From: Actinoallomurus sp963736325
GTDB lineage: Bacteria > Actinomycetota > Actinomycetes > Streptosporangiales > Streptosporangiaceae
Assembly: GCA_963736325.1 (NCBI GenBank)
Contig: CAVTOG010000012.1
Location: 1 to 64,000, forward strand
Direction: 5' to 3'
DNA length: 64,000 nt
Made by a program: the position numbers and the translations under genes. The notes beneath the pieces are model-generated. The model was not told the DNA's origin. It made no database searches and was given only the letters and a program-made list of their open reading frames with translations. Below are positions 6,979 to 15,481 of the stretch, piece by piece (the stretch's first letter is position 1; each line of letters starts with the position of its first letter).

Positions 6979-8085
6979 TCATGCCTCGGCGCCGTCGGCG
7001 ATGGCCGCGTGCACCTCCGCATGGCGTACGGCGAGCTCCTCTTCGTGCTTCTTCCGGTCGATCTCCTCGGCGATGTCCTCGTCCTGCTTCATCAGCACAC
7101 CGAGGTCGGATTTGGCGGCGTCGAGAACGCCCATGTCCGCGTACGCCTTCTGCACCTTTTCGCCCCATAGGCCGATGTCGCGCACGCACGGGACGATGCG
7201 GGTGAACAGCAGTGACCGGTACATCGTCTGGATCGGCGACTTCTCGACGTGCGCCATGCACTCTTCGACCGGCATGCCGAGCGTCTCGAAGATCTCCCGG
7301 CCCTTGAAACGATCGCGCATGAGGTAGCAGCCCTCGACCACGAACTCCTCGCGCTCGGCGCGCTCCTTCGAGGTCAGCTCCGCGTAGTAGTCCTTCAGCG
7401 CCAGCCGCCCGAACGCGACGTGCCGGGCCTCGTCCTGCATGACGTACGCCAGGAGCTGCTTGACCAGCGGGTTGGTCGACATGTCGCGGTAGACGCCGAA
7501 CGCCGCGAGGGCGAGGCCCTCGATGAGCACCTGCATGCCGAGGTAGGGCAGGTCCCAGCGGCTGTCGGACAGAGAGTCCTCCAGGAGCCGGGCGAGGTCC
7601 TGGTTGACCGGGTAGTACATCCCGATCTTCTGGTCGATGAACTTGGCGTACAGCTCGACGTGCCGCGCCTCGTCCATCACCTGCGTCGCCGCGTAGAACT
7701 TGGAGTCGATGTCGGGCACGGTCTCGACGATCCGCGCGGACACCGTGAGCGCGCCCTGCTCGCCGTGCAGGAACTGGCTGAACAGCCACGATCCCTGGTG
7801 GCGGCCCATCTCGTCGCGTTCCTTCTGCGACATCTTGCGCCAGATATCGGAGTCGACGAGCGGGTTGAACTCATCGGGGATGCCGTTGACGTTGTTCTCG
7901 TCGACGGGAAGATCCCAGTCGATGCGCTTCTGGGCGTCCCACTGCTTGTCCTTGCCCTTCTGGTAGAGCGACATCAGGCGCTCGCGGCCGTCGTCGTACT
8001 CCCAGTTGAAGCGGGCCGCACCGGAGATGGGGACGTCCCAGGTGCCTTCCTGGACAGGGGTCGTGTATCGCTCGCGCATCGTCAT
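6979..8085 (-). CDS. Ferritin-like di-iron carboxylate protein (R2/AurF-like oxygenase family)
   Basis: 368 residues from ATG 8085, preceded by GGAGG. Two EXXH pairs typical of di-iron carboxylate proteins are visible: MDEARHVELYAKF and QDEARHVAFG. Each is preceded by a helix with a further Glu (GEQGALTVSARIVE and LIEGLALAAFG), giving the four-Glu/two-His ligand set. The protein therefore should bind two irons and activate oxygen, as in R2-like oxidases, AurF or acyl desaturases; the substrate is not evident. An ArsR-like regulator gene lies immediately upstream on the same strand, with an inverted repeat between them, so the gene is probably under its control. Confidence 0.85.
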   Translation of the reverse strand: MTMRERYTTPVQEGTWDVPISGAARFNWEYDDGRERLMSLYQKGKDKQWDAQKRIDWDLPVDENNVNGIPDEFNPLVDSDIWRKMSQKERDEMGRHQGSWLFSQFLHGEQGALTVSARIVETVPDIDSKFYAATQVMDEARHVELYAKFIDQKIGMYYPVNQDLARLLEDSLSDSRWDLPYLGMQVLIEGLALAAFGVYRDMSTNPLVKQLLAYVMQDEARHVAFGRLALKDYYAELTSKERAEREEFVVEGCYLMRDRFKGREIFETLGMPVEECMAHVEKSPIQTMYRSLLFTRIVPCVRDIGLWGEKVQKAYADMGVLDAAKSDLGVLMKQDEDIAEEIDRKKHEEELAVRHAEVHAAIADGAEA

Positions 8086-8109
8086 GGAGGACCTCCGGGG
8101 GGAAACGCA

Positions 8110-8136
8110 CTTTACATATGTTGGTAGCACGTAAAG
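8110..8136. promoter_or_regulatory. Inverted repeat CTTTAC-N15-GTAAAG, operator candidate
   Basis: CTTTAC at 8110-8115 and GTAAAG at 8131-8136 form a perfect inverted repeat; within it ACATATGT (8114-8121) is itself a palindrome. It lies between the stop of the ArsR-like regulator (8154) and the start of the di-iron protein (8085), in the place expected for a promoter/operator of the latter. Confidence 0.45.
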
Positions 8137-8153
8137 GGGCGGCCTCGCCAGGG

Positions 8154-8402
8154 TCACTCTGTGAGGACTTCCGCCAGCCGTTCGGCTCGCCGCGTACGGC
8201 TCACGCGCACCTCCCGGCCGAACCGCTCGCGTTCGACCAGGCCACAGGCGGTGAGACGCCCGCAGTGGTAGGTGATCACGCTGGGGGCGAGGCCGGTCAG
8301 CGAGGCCAACTCGCCCATGGTCAACGGTCGCGCCAGTGAGGCCAGTACCTTCGCGCGGACCGGGCCGAGCAGAATATCCAGAGCGTCATCGCGCGTGGCC
8401 AT
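8154..8402 (-). CDS. ArsR-like winged-helix transcriptional regulator
   Basis: 82 residues. The layout ILLGPVRAKVLASLARPLTMGELASLTGLAPSVITYHCGRL is that of an ArsR/Lrp-like winged helix: the helix-turn-helix is GELASLTGLAPSVITYHCGRLTACGLV, followed by a wing rich in Arg (ERERFGREVRVSR). No metal-binding cysteine motif (such as CXC) is present, so it probably responds to something other than a metal. The start may be the GTG at 8405 or the ATG at 8402. It sits 68 bases upstream of the di-iron protein on the same strand and is its likely regulator. Confidence 0.8.
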   Translation of the reverse strand: MATRDDALDILLGPVRAKVLASLARPLTMGELASLTGLAPSVITYHCGRLTACGLVERERFGREVRVSRTRRAERLAEVLTE

Positions 8403-8489
8403 CACGTCCCACCCCTCTGTCCGTCTTGGAAGGGTGTGACGTGGACCGTACGCGGCCGGTTCCGGGGCGCCGGCGCTGTCAGGCCACAG

Positions 8490-9347
8490 TCACGCCTGGC
8501 GAGCGGCGAAGTAGACGGCGGCCATGTCCTCCTCGCCGTGCTCCAACTCGACGGCGAGGCGCATCTGGTCGCGTACGGCCTCGGCCAGGCGCGGGTTCGC
8601 GCCGGCGGCGCGGCCGGCGGCGGCGACCAGGACGGCGTCCTTCGCGGCGGTGCCCGTCTTGAAGCTCGGCGCCAGGTCGTTGGCGACGATCGCGTTGGTC
8701 TTGAGCCGCGCGTACGCGTTGTCGAGCGGGCCGCCCTCGATCGCCTTGAGGAAGTACGACGGGTCCAGGCCGAACGCCTCGGAGAGCGCGACGGCCTCGC
8801 CCACGGCCGCCGTCAGGGCCAGCACCCAGCTGTTGGCGACGAGCTTCAGCCGGGAGGCCTCCGTGTCCTCGCCGATCCAGAGCGTACGTGCGCCGATCAC
8901 GTCGAAGACTCGTCCGACGCGCTCGTCCCGAGGGCCCGACGCGAGGACGACCAGCGCGCCGTCCTCGGCCGGCTTCCTGGTGCCGAGCACCGGGCAGTCG
9001 ACCATCGGCACGTCACGCTTGCGTGCCAGCTCCGCGAGCCGGTCCGCGCCCTCCGCGCCGACCGTGCTCATCTGCGCCCACACGGCGTCTTCCTCCATCG
9101 CGGGCAGCACACCGGCCATGACCTGCTCGACCGCGTTCTCGTCGTGCAGCATCGTCACGACCACGCCCACCCCGTGCGCGGCCTCGCCGGGCTCGTCGCA
9201 CACGATCACCCCATCGGCGGCGAGCGGCTCGGCCTTGGCCCGCGTGCGGTTCCATGCCCGCACCCCGATCCCGGCACGCTGGAGGTTGCGTGCGATCGGC
9301 GCGCCCATGATCCCGGTGCCCAGTACGGCGACAGTCAGCTCATCCAT
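8490..9347 (-). CDS. NAD(P)-dependent beta-hydroxyacid dehydrogenase (3-HIBDH/GlxR family)
   Basis: 285 residues. The N-terminal Rossmann fold has VAVLGTGIMGAPIARNL, followed by NRTRAKA, which favours NADP. The substrate loop is VDCPVLGTRKPAEDGAL, a variant of the family DAPVSGG motif, and the catalytic Lys region is KLVANSWVLAL. Family members oxidise 3-hydroxyisobutyrate or reduce tartronate semialdehyde or succinic semialdehyde. The upstream neighbour is an IclR regulator that resembles AllR, the repressor of allantoin and glyoxylate metabolism, which would suit a tartronate semialdehyde reductase; that is inference. Start ATG 9347 has AGGTGA upstream. Confidence 0.88.
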   Translation of the reverse strand: MDELTVAVLGTGIMGAPIARNLQRAGIGVRAWNRTRAKAEPLAADGVIVCDEPGEAAHGVGVVVTMLHDENAVEQVMAGVLPAMEEDAVWAQMSTVGAEGADRLAELARKRDVPMVDCPVLGTRKPAEDGALVVLASGPRDERVGRVFDVIGARTLWIGEDTEASRLKLVANSWVLALTAAVGEAVALSEAFGLDPSYFLKAIEGGPLDNAYARLKTNAIVANDLAPSFKTGTAAKDAVLVAAAGRAAGANPRLAEAVRDQMRLAVELEHGEEDMAAVYFAARQA

Positions 9348-9379
9348 GAAGCTCACCTACCCCATGGAGACCAATCCAA

Positions 9380-10147
9380 CTAGGGCGCCAGGTGGCGGGC
9401 TAGGCGGGCGGCGGTGTCGCGCATGGACGGCACGACCTGGTCGATCACCTCGTGCGGGAGGCGGCTCTGCGGGCCCGAGATGGAGATCGCCGCGAGCGTG
9501 GGCGTGCCGATGATCGGCACGGCGACGCAGCGCACCCCGATCTCCTGCTCCTCGTCGTCGAGGGCGTAGCCGTCCTCGCGGATCCTGGCCAGCTCCACCA
9601 GCAGCGCCGCCGGGTCGGTGATGGTGCGCGGCGTGTGCGCGGGCATCCCCGTACGGCCGACGATCTCCCGTGCGGTGGTCTCGGGAAGCTGCGCGAGCAG
9701 GGCCTTGCCGACGCCGGTGCAGTGCGGGTTCACTCGCCTGCCGACCTCGGTGAACATGCGCATCGAGTGACGGGACGGCACCTGCGCGACGTACATCACC
9801 TCGTCGCCGTCCAGCACCGCCATGTTGGCGGTCTCGCCGACCTCGTCGACGAGCTTGGCGAGCGAGGGCTGCGCCCACGAGCCCAGGAGCCTGCCGGCCG
9901 TCTCGCCGATGCGGATGAGCCGCGGCCCGAGCGCGTAGCGCTTGGAGGCGTCCTGGCGGACGTATCCCCGGTTGACCAGCGTGCGCATCAGCCGGTAGAT
10001 CGTGGGCATCGGCAGGCCGGAGGCCTCGGCGAGCTCGGTGAGGGCGAGCTGGCCGCCGGCGTCCGCGAGGTGTTCGAGCAGCTCGAAGGCGCGTTCCAGG
10101 GAACGCACACCGGACGCGGACCGTGCCCCCGGGTCCTCGGTCACCAT
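9380..10147 (-). CDS. IclR-family transcriptional regulator (AllR-like)
   Basis: 255 residues. An N-terminal winged helix (LALTELAEASGLPMPTIYRLMRTLVNRGYV) is followed by the IclR effector domain with ETANMAVLDGDEVMYVAQVPS, NPHCTGVGKALLA and DDEEQEIGVRCVAVPI. The segment around SRHSMRMFTEVGRRV is like that of AllR-type regulators of Streptomyces as I remember them; these sense glyoxylate or allantoin intermediates. The gene starts at ATG 10147 behind GAGAGGAG and ends 32 bases before the dehydrogenase start, so the two form an operon. A palindrome at 10181-10196 upstream is a likely autoregulatory site. Confidence 0.9.
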   Translation of the reverse strand: MVTEDPGARSASGVRSLERAFELLEHLADAGGQLALTELAEASGLPMPTIYRLMRTLVNRGYVRQDASKRYALGPRLIRIGETAGRLLGSWAQPSLAKLVDEVGETANMAVLDGDEVMYVAQVPSRHSMRMFTEVGRRVNPHCTGVGKALLAQLPETTAREIVGRTGMPAHTPRTITDPAALLVELARIREDGYALDDEEQEIGVRCVAVPIIGTPTLAAISISGPQSRLPHEVIDQVVPSMRDTAARLARHLAP

Positions 10148-10180
10148 GTCTCCTCTCCATCCCCCTTGCGGGGCATCTTA

Positions 10181-10196
10181 CGAAAGAACCCTTTCG
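10181..10196. promoter_or_regulatory. Palindrome CGAAAG-AACC-CTTTCG, IclR operator candidate
   Basis: A perfect 6-bp inverted repeat with a 4-base centre lies 34 bases upstream of the IclR gene start, and a further CGAAAC half-site follows at 10202-10207. IclR proteins commonly bind short purine/pyrimidine palindromes overlapping their own promoter. Confidence 0.45.
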
Positions 10197-10330
10197 CCAG
10201 ACGAAACGGACCCATAGGTCCGATGTTACGTTGTGTGTTGGAGCGGTTATATTCCGTAGTGGAGGCCCTGTCGGGGCTCGTCACCCCGTCCCCCAGGACC
10301 CACAAACTCAGGCATAGGGGACACCTCGTC

Positions 10331-11125
10331 ATGAAGAGCGTTCCGAGCACGCTGTCGGTTCTGGCGGGTATCGCGGCCTTGGTGATCGTGGGCTCACCCG
10401 CGACGCCCGGCCCCGCGCCGCGTACGGTCGCGCTGTGGCAGACCGACGACCCGACCGCCCCCGAATCCTCACCGCCGCCCGAGCCGTCCGCGTCGCCGGG
10501 AGAGTCTCCGCCGGTCGGGTCTCCGCCGCCTGAGGACTCCGCGCCGGTCGGGTCACCGGCCGGTGTACCCGTCCAGGCCGGTGTACCCGTCCAGGCCGGC
10601 GTACCCGTCCCGACTGCCATATCCGTCTCGACCGCCGTACCCGTCCCGGCCGCGGCGAGCCCGCGGCCGTACGTCGTGCGCATCCCGAAGGCCCCGGCGA
10701 CGCCGGTCCCGCACCGGCCCGCGAAGCCCGGGTCCGCCGTGAAACCGCTCGGCGGAGTCCGCGTGATGCCTCTCACCTCGGAGACCCCGGCGGCGGCCGT
10801 CCCGGAGACCTCCGCCGAGCCGGTCCTGCCCGTGATCCCCGAGCTTCCGGCGCCCGAGCAGGTCGTGCCGTCGCCGGAGATCGCGCCTGCCGTCTCGCCG
10901 TCCCCTTCCGCGGCCGAAGGCATCTCCGAGCTGACCACGCTCGCGCCCACCGGGGCACTGCGGGAGGGCCGTATCTCGTGGGCGACCATGGTCGCCATCG
11001 CCATCGTCGGAGAGTCCGGGATCTTGTGGTTGTTCGCGGGCCTGACCGTGTGGCGCCGTAGGCGCGCGGGCGCACCACGGCCGAGCCGGTCGCGGCGGTG
11101 GGGCATTGGCCGAATTATCCGCTGA
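10331..11125 (+). CDS. Secreted proline-rich surface protein with C-terminal membrane anchor
   Basis: 264 residues. An N-terminal signal segment (STLSVLAGIAALVIVG) is followed by about 190 residues very rich in Pro, Ser, Val and Ala, including SPPPEPSASPGESPPVG and a short tandem repeat of GVPVQA units. Near the C-terminus is one membrane helix (ATMVAIAIVGESGILWLFAGLTVW, split here from residues about 220-240) and a strongly basic tail (RRRRAG...RSRR). No LPXTG sorting signal is present, so anchoring is by the helix. The low-complexity middle probably crosses the cell wall. No family is recognised and no function is claimed. It stands alone after the IclR promoter region. Confidence 0.7.
   Translation: MKSVPSTLSVLAGIAALVIVGSPATPGPAPRTVALWQTDDPTAPESSPPPEPSASPGESPPVGSPPPEDSAPVGSPAGVPVQAGVPVQAGVPVPTAISVSTAVPVPAAASPRPYVVRIPKAPATPVPHRPAKPGSAVKPLGGVRVMPLTSETPAAAVPETSAEPVLPVIPELPAPEQVVPSPEIAPAVSPSPSAAEGISELTTLAPTGALREGRISWATMVAIAIVGESGILWLFAGLTVWRRRRAGAPRPSRSRRWGIGRIIR
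10563..10616 (+). repeat. Short in-frame tandem repeat (18-bp unit, three copies)
   Basis: The unit GTACCCGTCCAGGCCGGT occurs twice in a row and a third, slightly changed copy follows, encoding VPVQAG units inside the proline-rich surface protein. Degenerate VPVP and VSV copies continue after it. Such repeats can expand or contract by slippage. Confidence 0.6.
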
Positions 11126-11199
11126 AAGGACGATTCCCTGGCGGCTCTTGCGTCACTACTCTTACGAGATCGCCGGATTTATTCACAGGGGAGCAGAAT

Positions 11200-11448
11200 A
11201 TGGCGGACACGGGGCTGACCTGTCCGAAGTGCTCGGGTGAGTGGGACTCACACGAGCGTAAGGGCGTAGTGATCGAGGAATGTGCGGGGTGTCAAGGCGT
11301 CTTTCTTGACCGCGGAGAGCTGGAGCGGCTCATCGACGCCGAGAGTGACTACCTCGCTGACCTGGACCCGGCCAAAATGGTCGAGGCCGGCTACCACGGC
11401 AGGCACCGACGGGGGATCATGCACCAGCTCTTCACGGCAGTCGAGTAG
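11200..11448 (+). CDS. TFIIB-type zinc-ribbon protein
   Basis: 82 residues from ATG 11200, preceded by AGGGGAG at 7 bases. A single zinc-ribbon domain is visible: CPKCSGEWDSHERKGVVIEECAGCQGVFLDRGELERL, with the two CXXC pairs that bind one zinc (written here as the two knuckles CPKC and CAGC, 22 residues apart). The remaining 40 residues are acidic then His/Arg-rich (GYHGRHRRG). Proteins of this small family are common but without a settled role. The stop overlaps the convergent cydC stop by 17 bases. Confidence 0.85.
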   Translation: MADTGLTCPKCSGEWDSHERKGVVIEECAGCQGVFLDRGELERLIDAESDYLADLDPAKMVEAGYHGRHRRGIMHQLFTAVE

Positions 11449-13111
11449 GGAGTCCGGTCGCCTGGAGGCGTTCTGCCTCCCAGAGGTCACGGTAGGGGCC
11501 GGCGCGCACGATCAAGTCCTCGTGCGCGCCGCGCTCAGCGATCTTCCCGCGATCGAGCACGATCACCTCGTCGGCCGCCGTCAGGGGGGCGAGCCGGTGG
11601 GTCACCAGGACGACCGTGCGCTCGCCGGACAGCAGCCCGGTGACGAGCCGGTCGGCCGTCGCGAGGTCGAGGCCCTCGGCCGGCTCGTCGAGGACGAGCA
11701 CCGGCGGGTCGGCCAGCAGCGCGCGGGCGAGCAGCAGCCGCTGACGCTGCCCGCCGGACACCTCGCCGCCGGTGATCGGCGTCTCCCAGCCGGCCGGCAG
11801 CGACCTGATCCACCCGAGCAGCCCGGCGTGCGACGCCGCCGAGTCGAGGTCGTCCGCTGAGGCCTCCGGCCGTGCCAGCGCCACGTTGGCGCGGACCGTC
11901 GTGCCGAACACGTGCCCGTCCTGGGACACCCCGCGTACGGCCGCCCGCACCGCGGCCGGGTCGTAGGCGGCCAGAGGCATGTCCCCGAGCAGCACGACGC
12001 CGCCCGTGACCACCTCGCCGGACAGGGCGGCCAGCAGCGTGCTCTTGCCCGCGCCGCTCGCCCCCACGATCGCGATCTTGCGGCCCGCCGGAACGCGCAG
12101 GTCGACACCGTCGAGGGCGACCACCGGACCGTACGCCGCCCGCACCCGCACCAGTTCGATGTCCGGGCACACCGGCACCGCGCGGGTGCCGTGCGGTGCC
12201 GGAGGCGGTGTCGCGAGCAGGCCGGTCACGCGGCGGACGGACGGGAGGATCTCGCTGAGGCGCCGCGCGGCGTCCGCAACCGGCAGCACGGACTCCACGG
12301 CGGCGAGCGCGGTCAGGGCGAGCACGGTGACCAGGACATCGTCGGCGCCCTGCCGTCGCGCGGCCCAGAGCACACCGACGGAGGTGAGCCCCTGCACGGC
12401 GGTGCCGAGGGCGGCCACCGCGGCCTCCACCGCGGCGGCGCGGCGTTCCAGCCGTGCCAGGCGCGCGGCGTCGGCGCCGGCCCGCGCGACGAACCGGTCC
12501 GTCGCGCCGAATACCGCGAGGTCGTCCGCACCGCGCGCCACGTCCAGGCCGTGGACGGCCAGGTCGGTACGCGCACCGGCCGCGCGGCGCGCGTTCGCGC
12601 GCGCCGCGAGCGCGGCCAGGGCGGGCAGGACCGCCCCGGCGGCGGCGACCCCGGCCGCGAGCACCAGGCCGGCCACTGGCAGCAGGGCCGCTACGGCGGC
12701 GACCGCGCTCAGGCCGGCCGTCCAGGCGACGGTCGCGGGCAGCAGGCAGCGCAGCAGCAGGTCCTGGACGGCCTCGACGTCGGAGACCATCCGCCGCACG
12801 AGGTCCGCGTCCCGCGGCATCGGGCCCGCCGAGAGGCGGAGCGCCTCGTACACGCGGACGCGCAGGTCGGCGAGGACGCGGAGCGCCGCGTCGTGGCCGG
12901 CGAGACGCTCGGCGTACCGGAGCCCGCCACGGAACAGCGCGAACGCGCGCACGCCCACGACGGCGACGCCCAGCACCGACAGCCGCGGGTGCTGCCCGGC
13001 CCGCGCGATGAGCCATCCGGCGCTGGCGATCAGCGCGATCGCGCACAGCTCGGCTCCGGTGCCGGCGAGCACCGCGCGTACGAGCCCGGCGCGGTGCCGC
13101 CTGCCGATCAC
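11432..13111 (-). CDS. cydC: Thiol reductant ABC exporter subunit CydC
   Basis: 559 residues. An N-terminal six-helix membrane domain is fused to an ABC ATPase with Walker A GASGAGKST, signature VSGGQRQRL, Walker B VLVLDEPAEGLD and switch His in VVLVTHR. With CydD it exports cysteine or glutathione to the periplasmic side, which is required to assemble cytochrome bd. The GTG start at 13111 overlaps the cydD stop in a GTGA junction. It is the last gene of the cydA-B-D-C operon. Confidence 0.94.
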   Translation of the reverse strand: MIGRRHRAGLVRAVLAGTGAELCAIALIASAGWLIARAGQHPRLSVLGVAVVGVRAFALFRGGLRYAERLAGHDAALRVLADLRVRVYEALRLSAGPMPRDADLVRRMVSDVEAVQDLLLRCLLPATVAWTAGLSAVAAVAALLPVAGLVLAAGVAAAGAVLPALAALAARANARRAAGARTDLAVHGLDVARGADDLAVFGATDRFVARAGADAARLARLERRAAAVEAAVAALGTAVQGLTSVGVLWAARRQGADDVLVTVLALTALAAVESVLPVADAARRLSEILPSVRRVTGLLATPPPAPHGTRAVPVCPDIELVRVRAAYGPVVALDGVDLRVPAGRKIAIVGASGAGKSTLLAALSGEVVTGGVVLLGDMPLAAYDPAAVRAAVRGVSQDGHVFGTTVRANVALARPEASADDLDSAASHAGLLGWIRSLPAGWETPITGGEVSGGQRQRLLLARALLADPPVLVLDEPAEGLDLATADRLVTGLLSGERTVVLVTHRLAPLTAADEVIVLDRGKIAERGAHEDLIVRAGPYRDLWEAERLQATGLPTRLP

Positions 13112-14616
13112 GCCACCGCCTCGCGGGGCGTCAGGTGCACGACCCGGTCGGCGACGGCCAGCAGGGCCGGGCGATGGGCGACCAAGAGGGCTGTACGGCC
13201 GCGGAGCAGGCGCACGGCGGCCTCGGCGACGGCGGCCTCGCCGGCCACGTCGAGCCGCGCCGTGGGCTCGTCCATGATCACGATGGGGGCGTCCATCAGG
13301 TACGCGCGTGCGATCGCGACGCGCTGCCCCTGGCCCGTCGACAGGCCGAGGCCGCGCTCCCCGAGTCGCGCGCCGTACCCGCCGGGCAGGTCCGTGATGA
13401 AGCCGTGCGCGGAGGCGGCCTCGGCGGCCTCACGTACGGCGTCCACCGAGGCGTCCGGGCGGCCCAGGCGGATGTTGTCGGCGACCGTGCCCGCGAACAG
13501 ATGCGGACGCTGCGGCACGTACGCGACGAGGCGGCGCCACGTGGCGAGGTCGAGCTCGTCCAGGTCGACGCCGTCGATGAGGATCCGGCCCTCCGCGAGT
13601 CCGGTGAGGCCGAGCACCGCCCGCAGCAGCGTGCTCTTGCCGGCTCCGCTCGGCCCGGTCAGCGCCACGCGCTCCCCGGGCTCGACGGCCAGCGAGAACC
13701 CGTCGAGCGCCGGCGCGCGGCCGTCCGCGTACCGCACGACGACCCGCTCCACCTCGATGCGGCCCGCCGTCGCCCGCCGCGCGCCGGACCGTACGGCCGG
13801 CGCCGGCAGCGCACCGGCCTGGTCCAGCACGGCACGGCCCTCGGCGGCGGCGTGGAAGCGGGTGCCGAGGACCCGCAACGGCAGGTACGCCTCGGGCGCG
13901 AGCAGCAGGATCAGCAACGCCGTCCGCAGGTCCAGCGAGCCGTCGAGCAGCCGGAGCCCGGCCGGCACCGCCACCAGCGCGACCGACAGTGTGCCCACGA
14001 TCTCCAGCACGAACGAGGACAGGAACGCGATGCGCAGGGTCCGCACGGTCGCCCGCCGGTGCCCGTCGACCATCGCGCGGACCACTCCGGCCTGCGCGGC
14101 GTCCCGTCCGTACGCGCGAAGCGTCGGCAGGCCCGCGACGACGTCGAGGAAGTGGCCTCCGAGGCGGTGCAGGAGGCCCCACTGGCGTTCGGTGGCCCGC
14201 TTGGTCGCCGCGCCGACGAGCGCGCCGAACACCGGGATCAGCGGCAGCGTCACCGCGATGACCAGCGCCGACGGCCAGTCGGCGGCGGCCAGCCGCACGA
14301 GGACCGCGAGCGGCACGACCACGGCGGCGTACCGCTGCGGCAGGTATCCGGCGTAGTAGGGATCGAGGGCGTCCAGGCCGCGGCCCAGCAGGGTGACGTC
14401 GGCGCCGCGCCGCAGCAGCCGCTCACGTAGCTCACGCTTGCGCCGGGCGGCGGTGCGCCCGAACACCGTGCCCTGGCACGCGGCGAGCGCGGCCCGCCCA
14501 CCGGCGACCGCCAGCAGCGGCACCAGGAGCCCGCCCCCGGACAAGGCACGCGACAGCAGATCCGCCTGCGCCACCACGAGAAGGCCCTGCACGAGGGCCA
14601 TCAGCGCGTACGTCAC
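13108..14616 (-). CDS. cydD: Thiol reductant ABC exporter subunit CydD
   Basis: 502 residues, shorter than typical CydD because the N-terminus is compact. The membrane domain is followed by an ATPase with Walker A GPSGAGKST, signature LSTGQGQRVAIARA (a Gln-Gly variant of LSGGQ), Walker B IVIMDEPTARLD and switch HR. The GTG start at 14616 overlaps the cydB TGA in a GTGA junction; the frame is open much further upstream, but that part is only the shadow of cydB. It is the partner of CydC in thiol export for cytochrome bd maturation. Confidence 0.93.
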   Translation of the reverse strand: MTYALMALVQGLLVVAQADLLSRALSGGGLLVPLLAVAGGRAALAACQGTVFGRTAARRKRELRERLLRRGADVTLLGRGLDALDPYYAGYLPQRYAAVVVPLAVLVRLAAADWPSALVIAVTLPLIPVFGALVGAATKRATERQWGLLHRLGGHFLDVVAGLPTLRAYGRDAAQAGVVRAMVDGHRRATVRTLRIAFLSSFVLEIVGTLSVALVAVPAGLRLLDGSLDLRTALLILLLAPEAYLPLRVLGTRFHAAAEGRAVLDQAGALPAPAVRSGARRATAGRIEVERVVVRYADGRAPALDGFSLAVEPGERVALTGPSGAGKSTLLRAVLGLTGLAEGRILIDGVDLDELDLATWRRLVAYVPQRPHLFAGTVADNIRLGRPDASVDAVREAAEAASAHGFITDLPGGYGARLGERGLGLSTGQGQRVAIARAYLMDAPIVIMDEPTARLDVAGEAAVAEAAVRLLRGRTALLVAHRPALLAVADRVVHLTPREAVA

Positions 14617-15467
14617 AGGTACGACGGCCCGCGCACGCGGCCGCGGAAGGTCCACCACACCCAGGCCTGGGCGGCGACCAGGAGCGGCACCATGATCCCG
14701 GCCACGGTGAGCGTCATGGACGCGCCGTCGGCCAGTGACGCGCCGGGGGCGTTCAGCGCGGCGAGCAGCGGCACGGTGACGATGGCGAGCGCGGACGCGG
14801 CCGGCGCCGCTGACGTACGGCCGGTGGCGAGCGCGAGCCAGGCCACGACCAGGACGGCCGCGAGCCCGCCCGCGACCGGCAGCGTACGGCCGAGGTGGTC
14901 GACGCCGGCGCCGATCGCGCACGGGACCCCGGTGACCAGCGCGGCGGGCGCCACGCGGCGCGCGACCGCCAGGGGTTCGGGCGAGCCGAGCCGTACGGCC
15001 GCGAAGGCCGCGCCGTGCAGGGCGAACAGGCCGCAGGTCGTGACGGCGAACAGCGGCGCTCCGCCGCCCATGAGCAGACCGACCGCGACGCCCCACGACG
15101 CCGCGACCGCCCAGCTTCCCGCCACGGTCGCGCCGTCCCAGAACGACTGCCAGGCCCGCCCCTCCAGACGGCCGCGCAGCCACAGGCCCATGTCGCGGAC
15201 GATCCATCCGGCGACCAGCACCACCAGCGCGCCCCAGGCCCGGCCGAACACCTGGTCCTCCAGGCCGGGGAAGAGCGCGGTCAAGAGCCCGGCCGACGCG
15301 ACCAGCCACACCTCGTTGCCGAGGAAGAAGGGTGCGACGGCCGCGAGGGTCAGCCGCCGTTCACGGCCGAGGAAGGGCATCAGCATGCCGACGCCGATGT
15401 CGGCGCCCGCGAGGACGAAGTAGCCGATGCCGAAGAAGCTCAGCAGGCCGAATGCGAAGGTGTTCAC
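14613..15467 (-). CDS. cydB: Cytochrome bd ubiquinol/menaquinol oxidase subunit II (CydB)
   Basis: 284 residues with eight or nine membrane helices. The N-terminal pattern FGIGYFVLAGADIGVGMLMPF, then FFLGNEVWLVASAGLLTALFPG, matches CydB: a Trp/Glu-containing helix pair with the GNEVWL motif. Length is below the usual 330-380 residues, a trait shared with its partner CydA here. It starts at GTG 15467 with GGAGCG upstream and lies 14 bases after cydA. It forms the heterodimeric oxidase that reduces oxygen with high affinity. Confidence 0.92.
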   Translation of the reverse strand: MNTFAFGLLSFFGIGYFVLAGADIGVGMLMPFLGRERRLTLAAVAPFFLGNEVWLVASAGLLTALFPGLEDQVFGRAWGALVVLVAGWIVRDMGLWLRGRLEGRAWQSFWDGATVAGSWAVAASWGVAVGLLMGGGAPLFAVTTCGLFALHGAAFAAVRLGSPEPLAVARRVAPAALVTGVPCAIGAGVDHLGRTLPVAGGLAAVLVVAWLALATGRTSAAPAASALAIVTVPLLAALNAPGASLADGASMTLTVAGIMVPLLVAAQAWVWWTFRGRVRGPSYL

Positions 15468-15481
15468 GGGAGTCGCTCCGG

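Noticed and set aside
11912..14356. Open frame of 814 codons opposite cydC and cydD
   Set aside because: Arg/Gly/Pro-rich shadow of two certain ABC exporter genes.
13108..15309. A 733-codon CydD
   Set aside because: The first 230 codons are a shifted frame of cydB; the GTGA junction at 14616 gives the real start.
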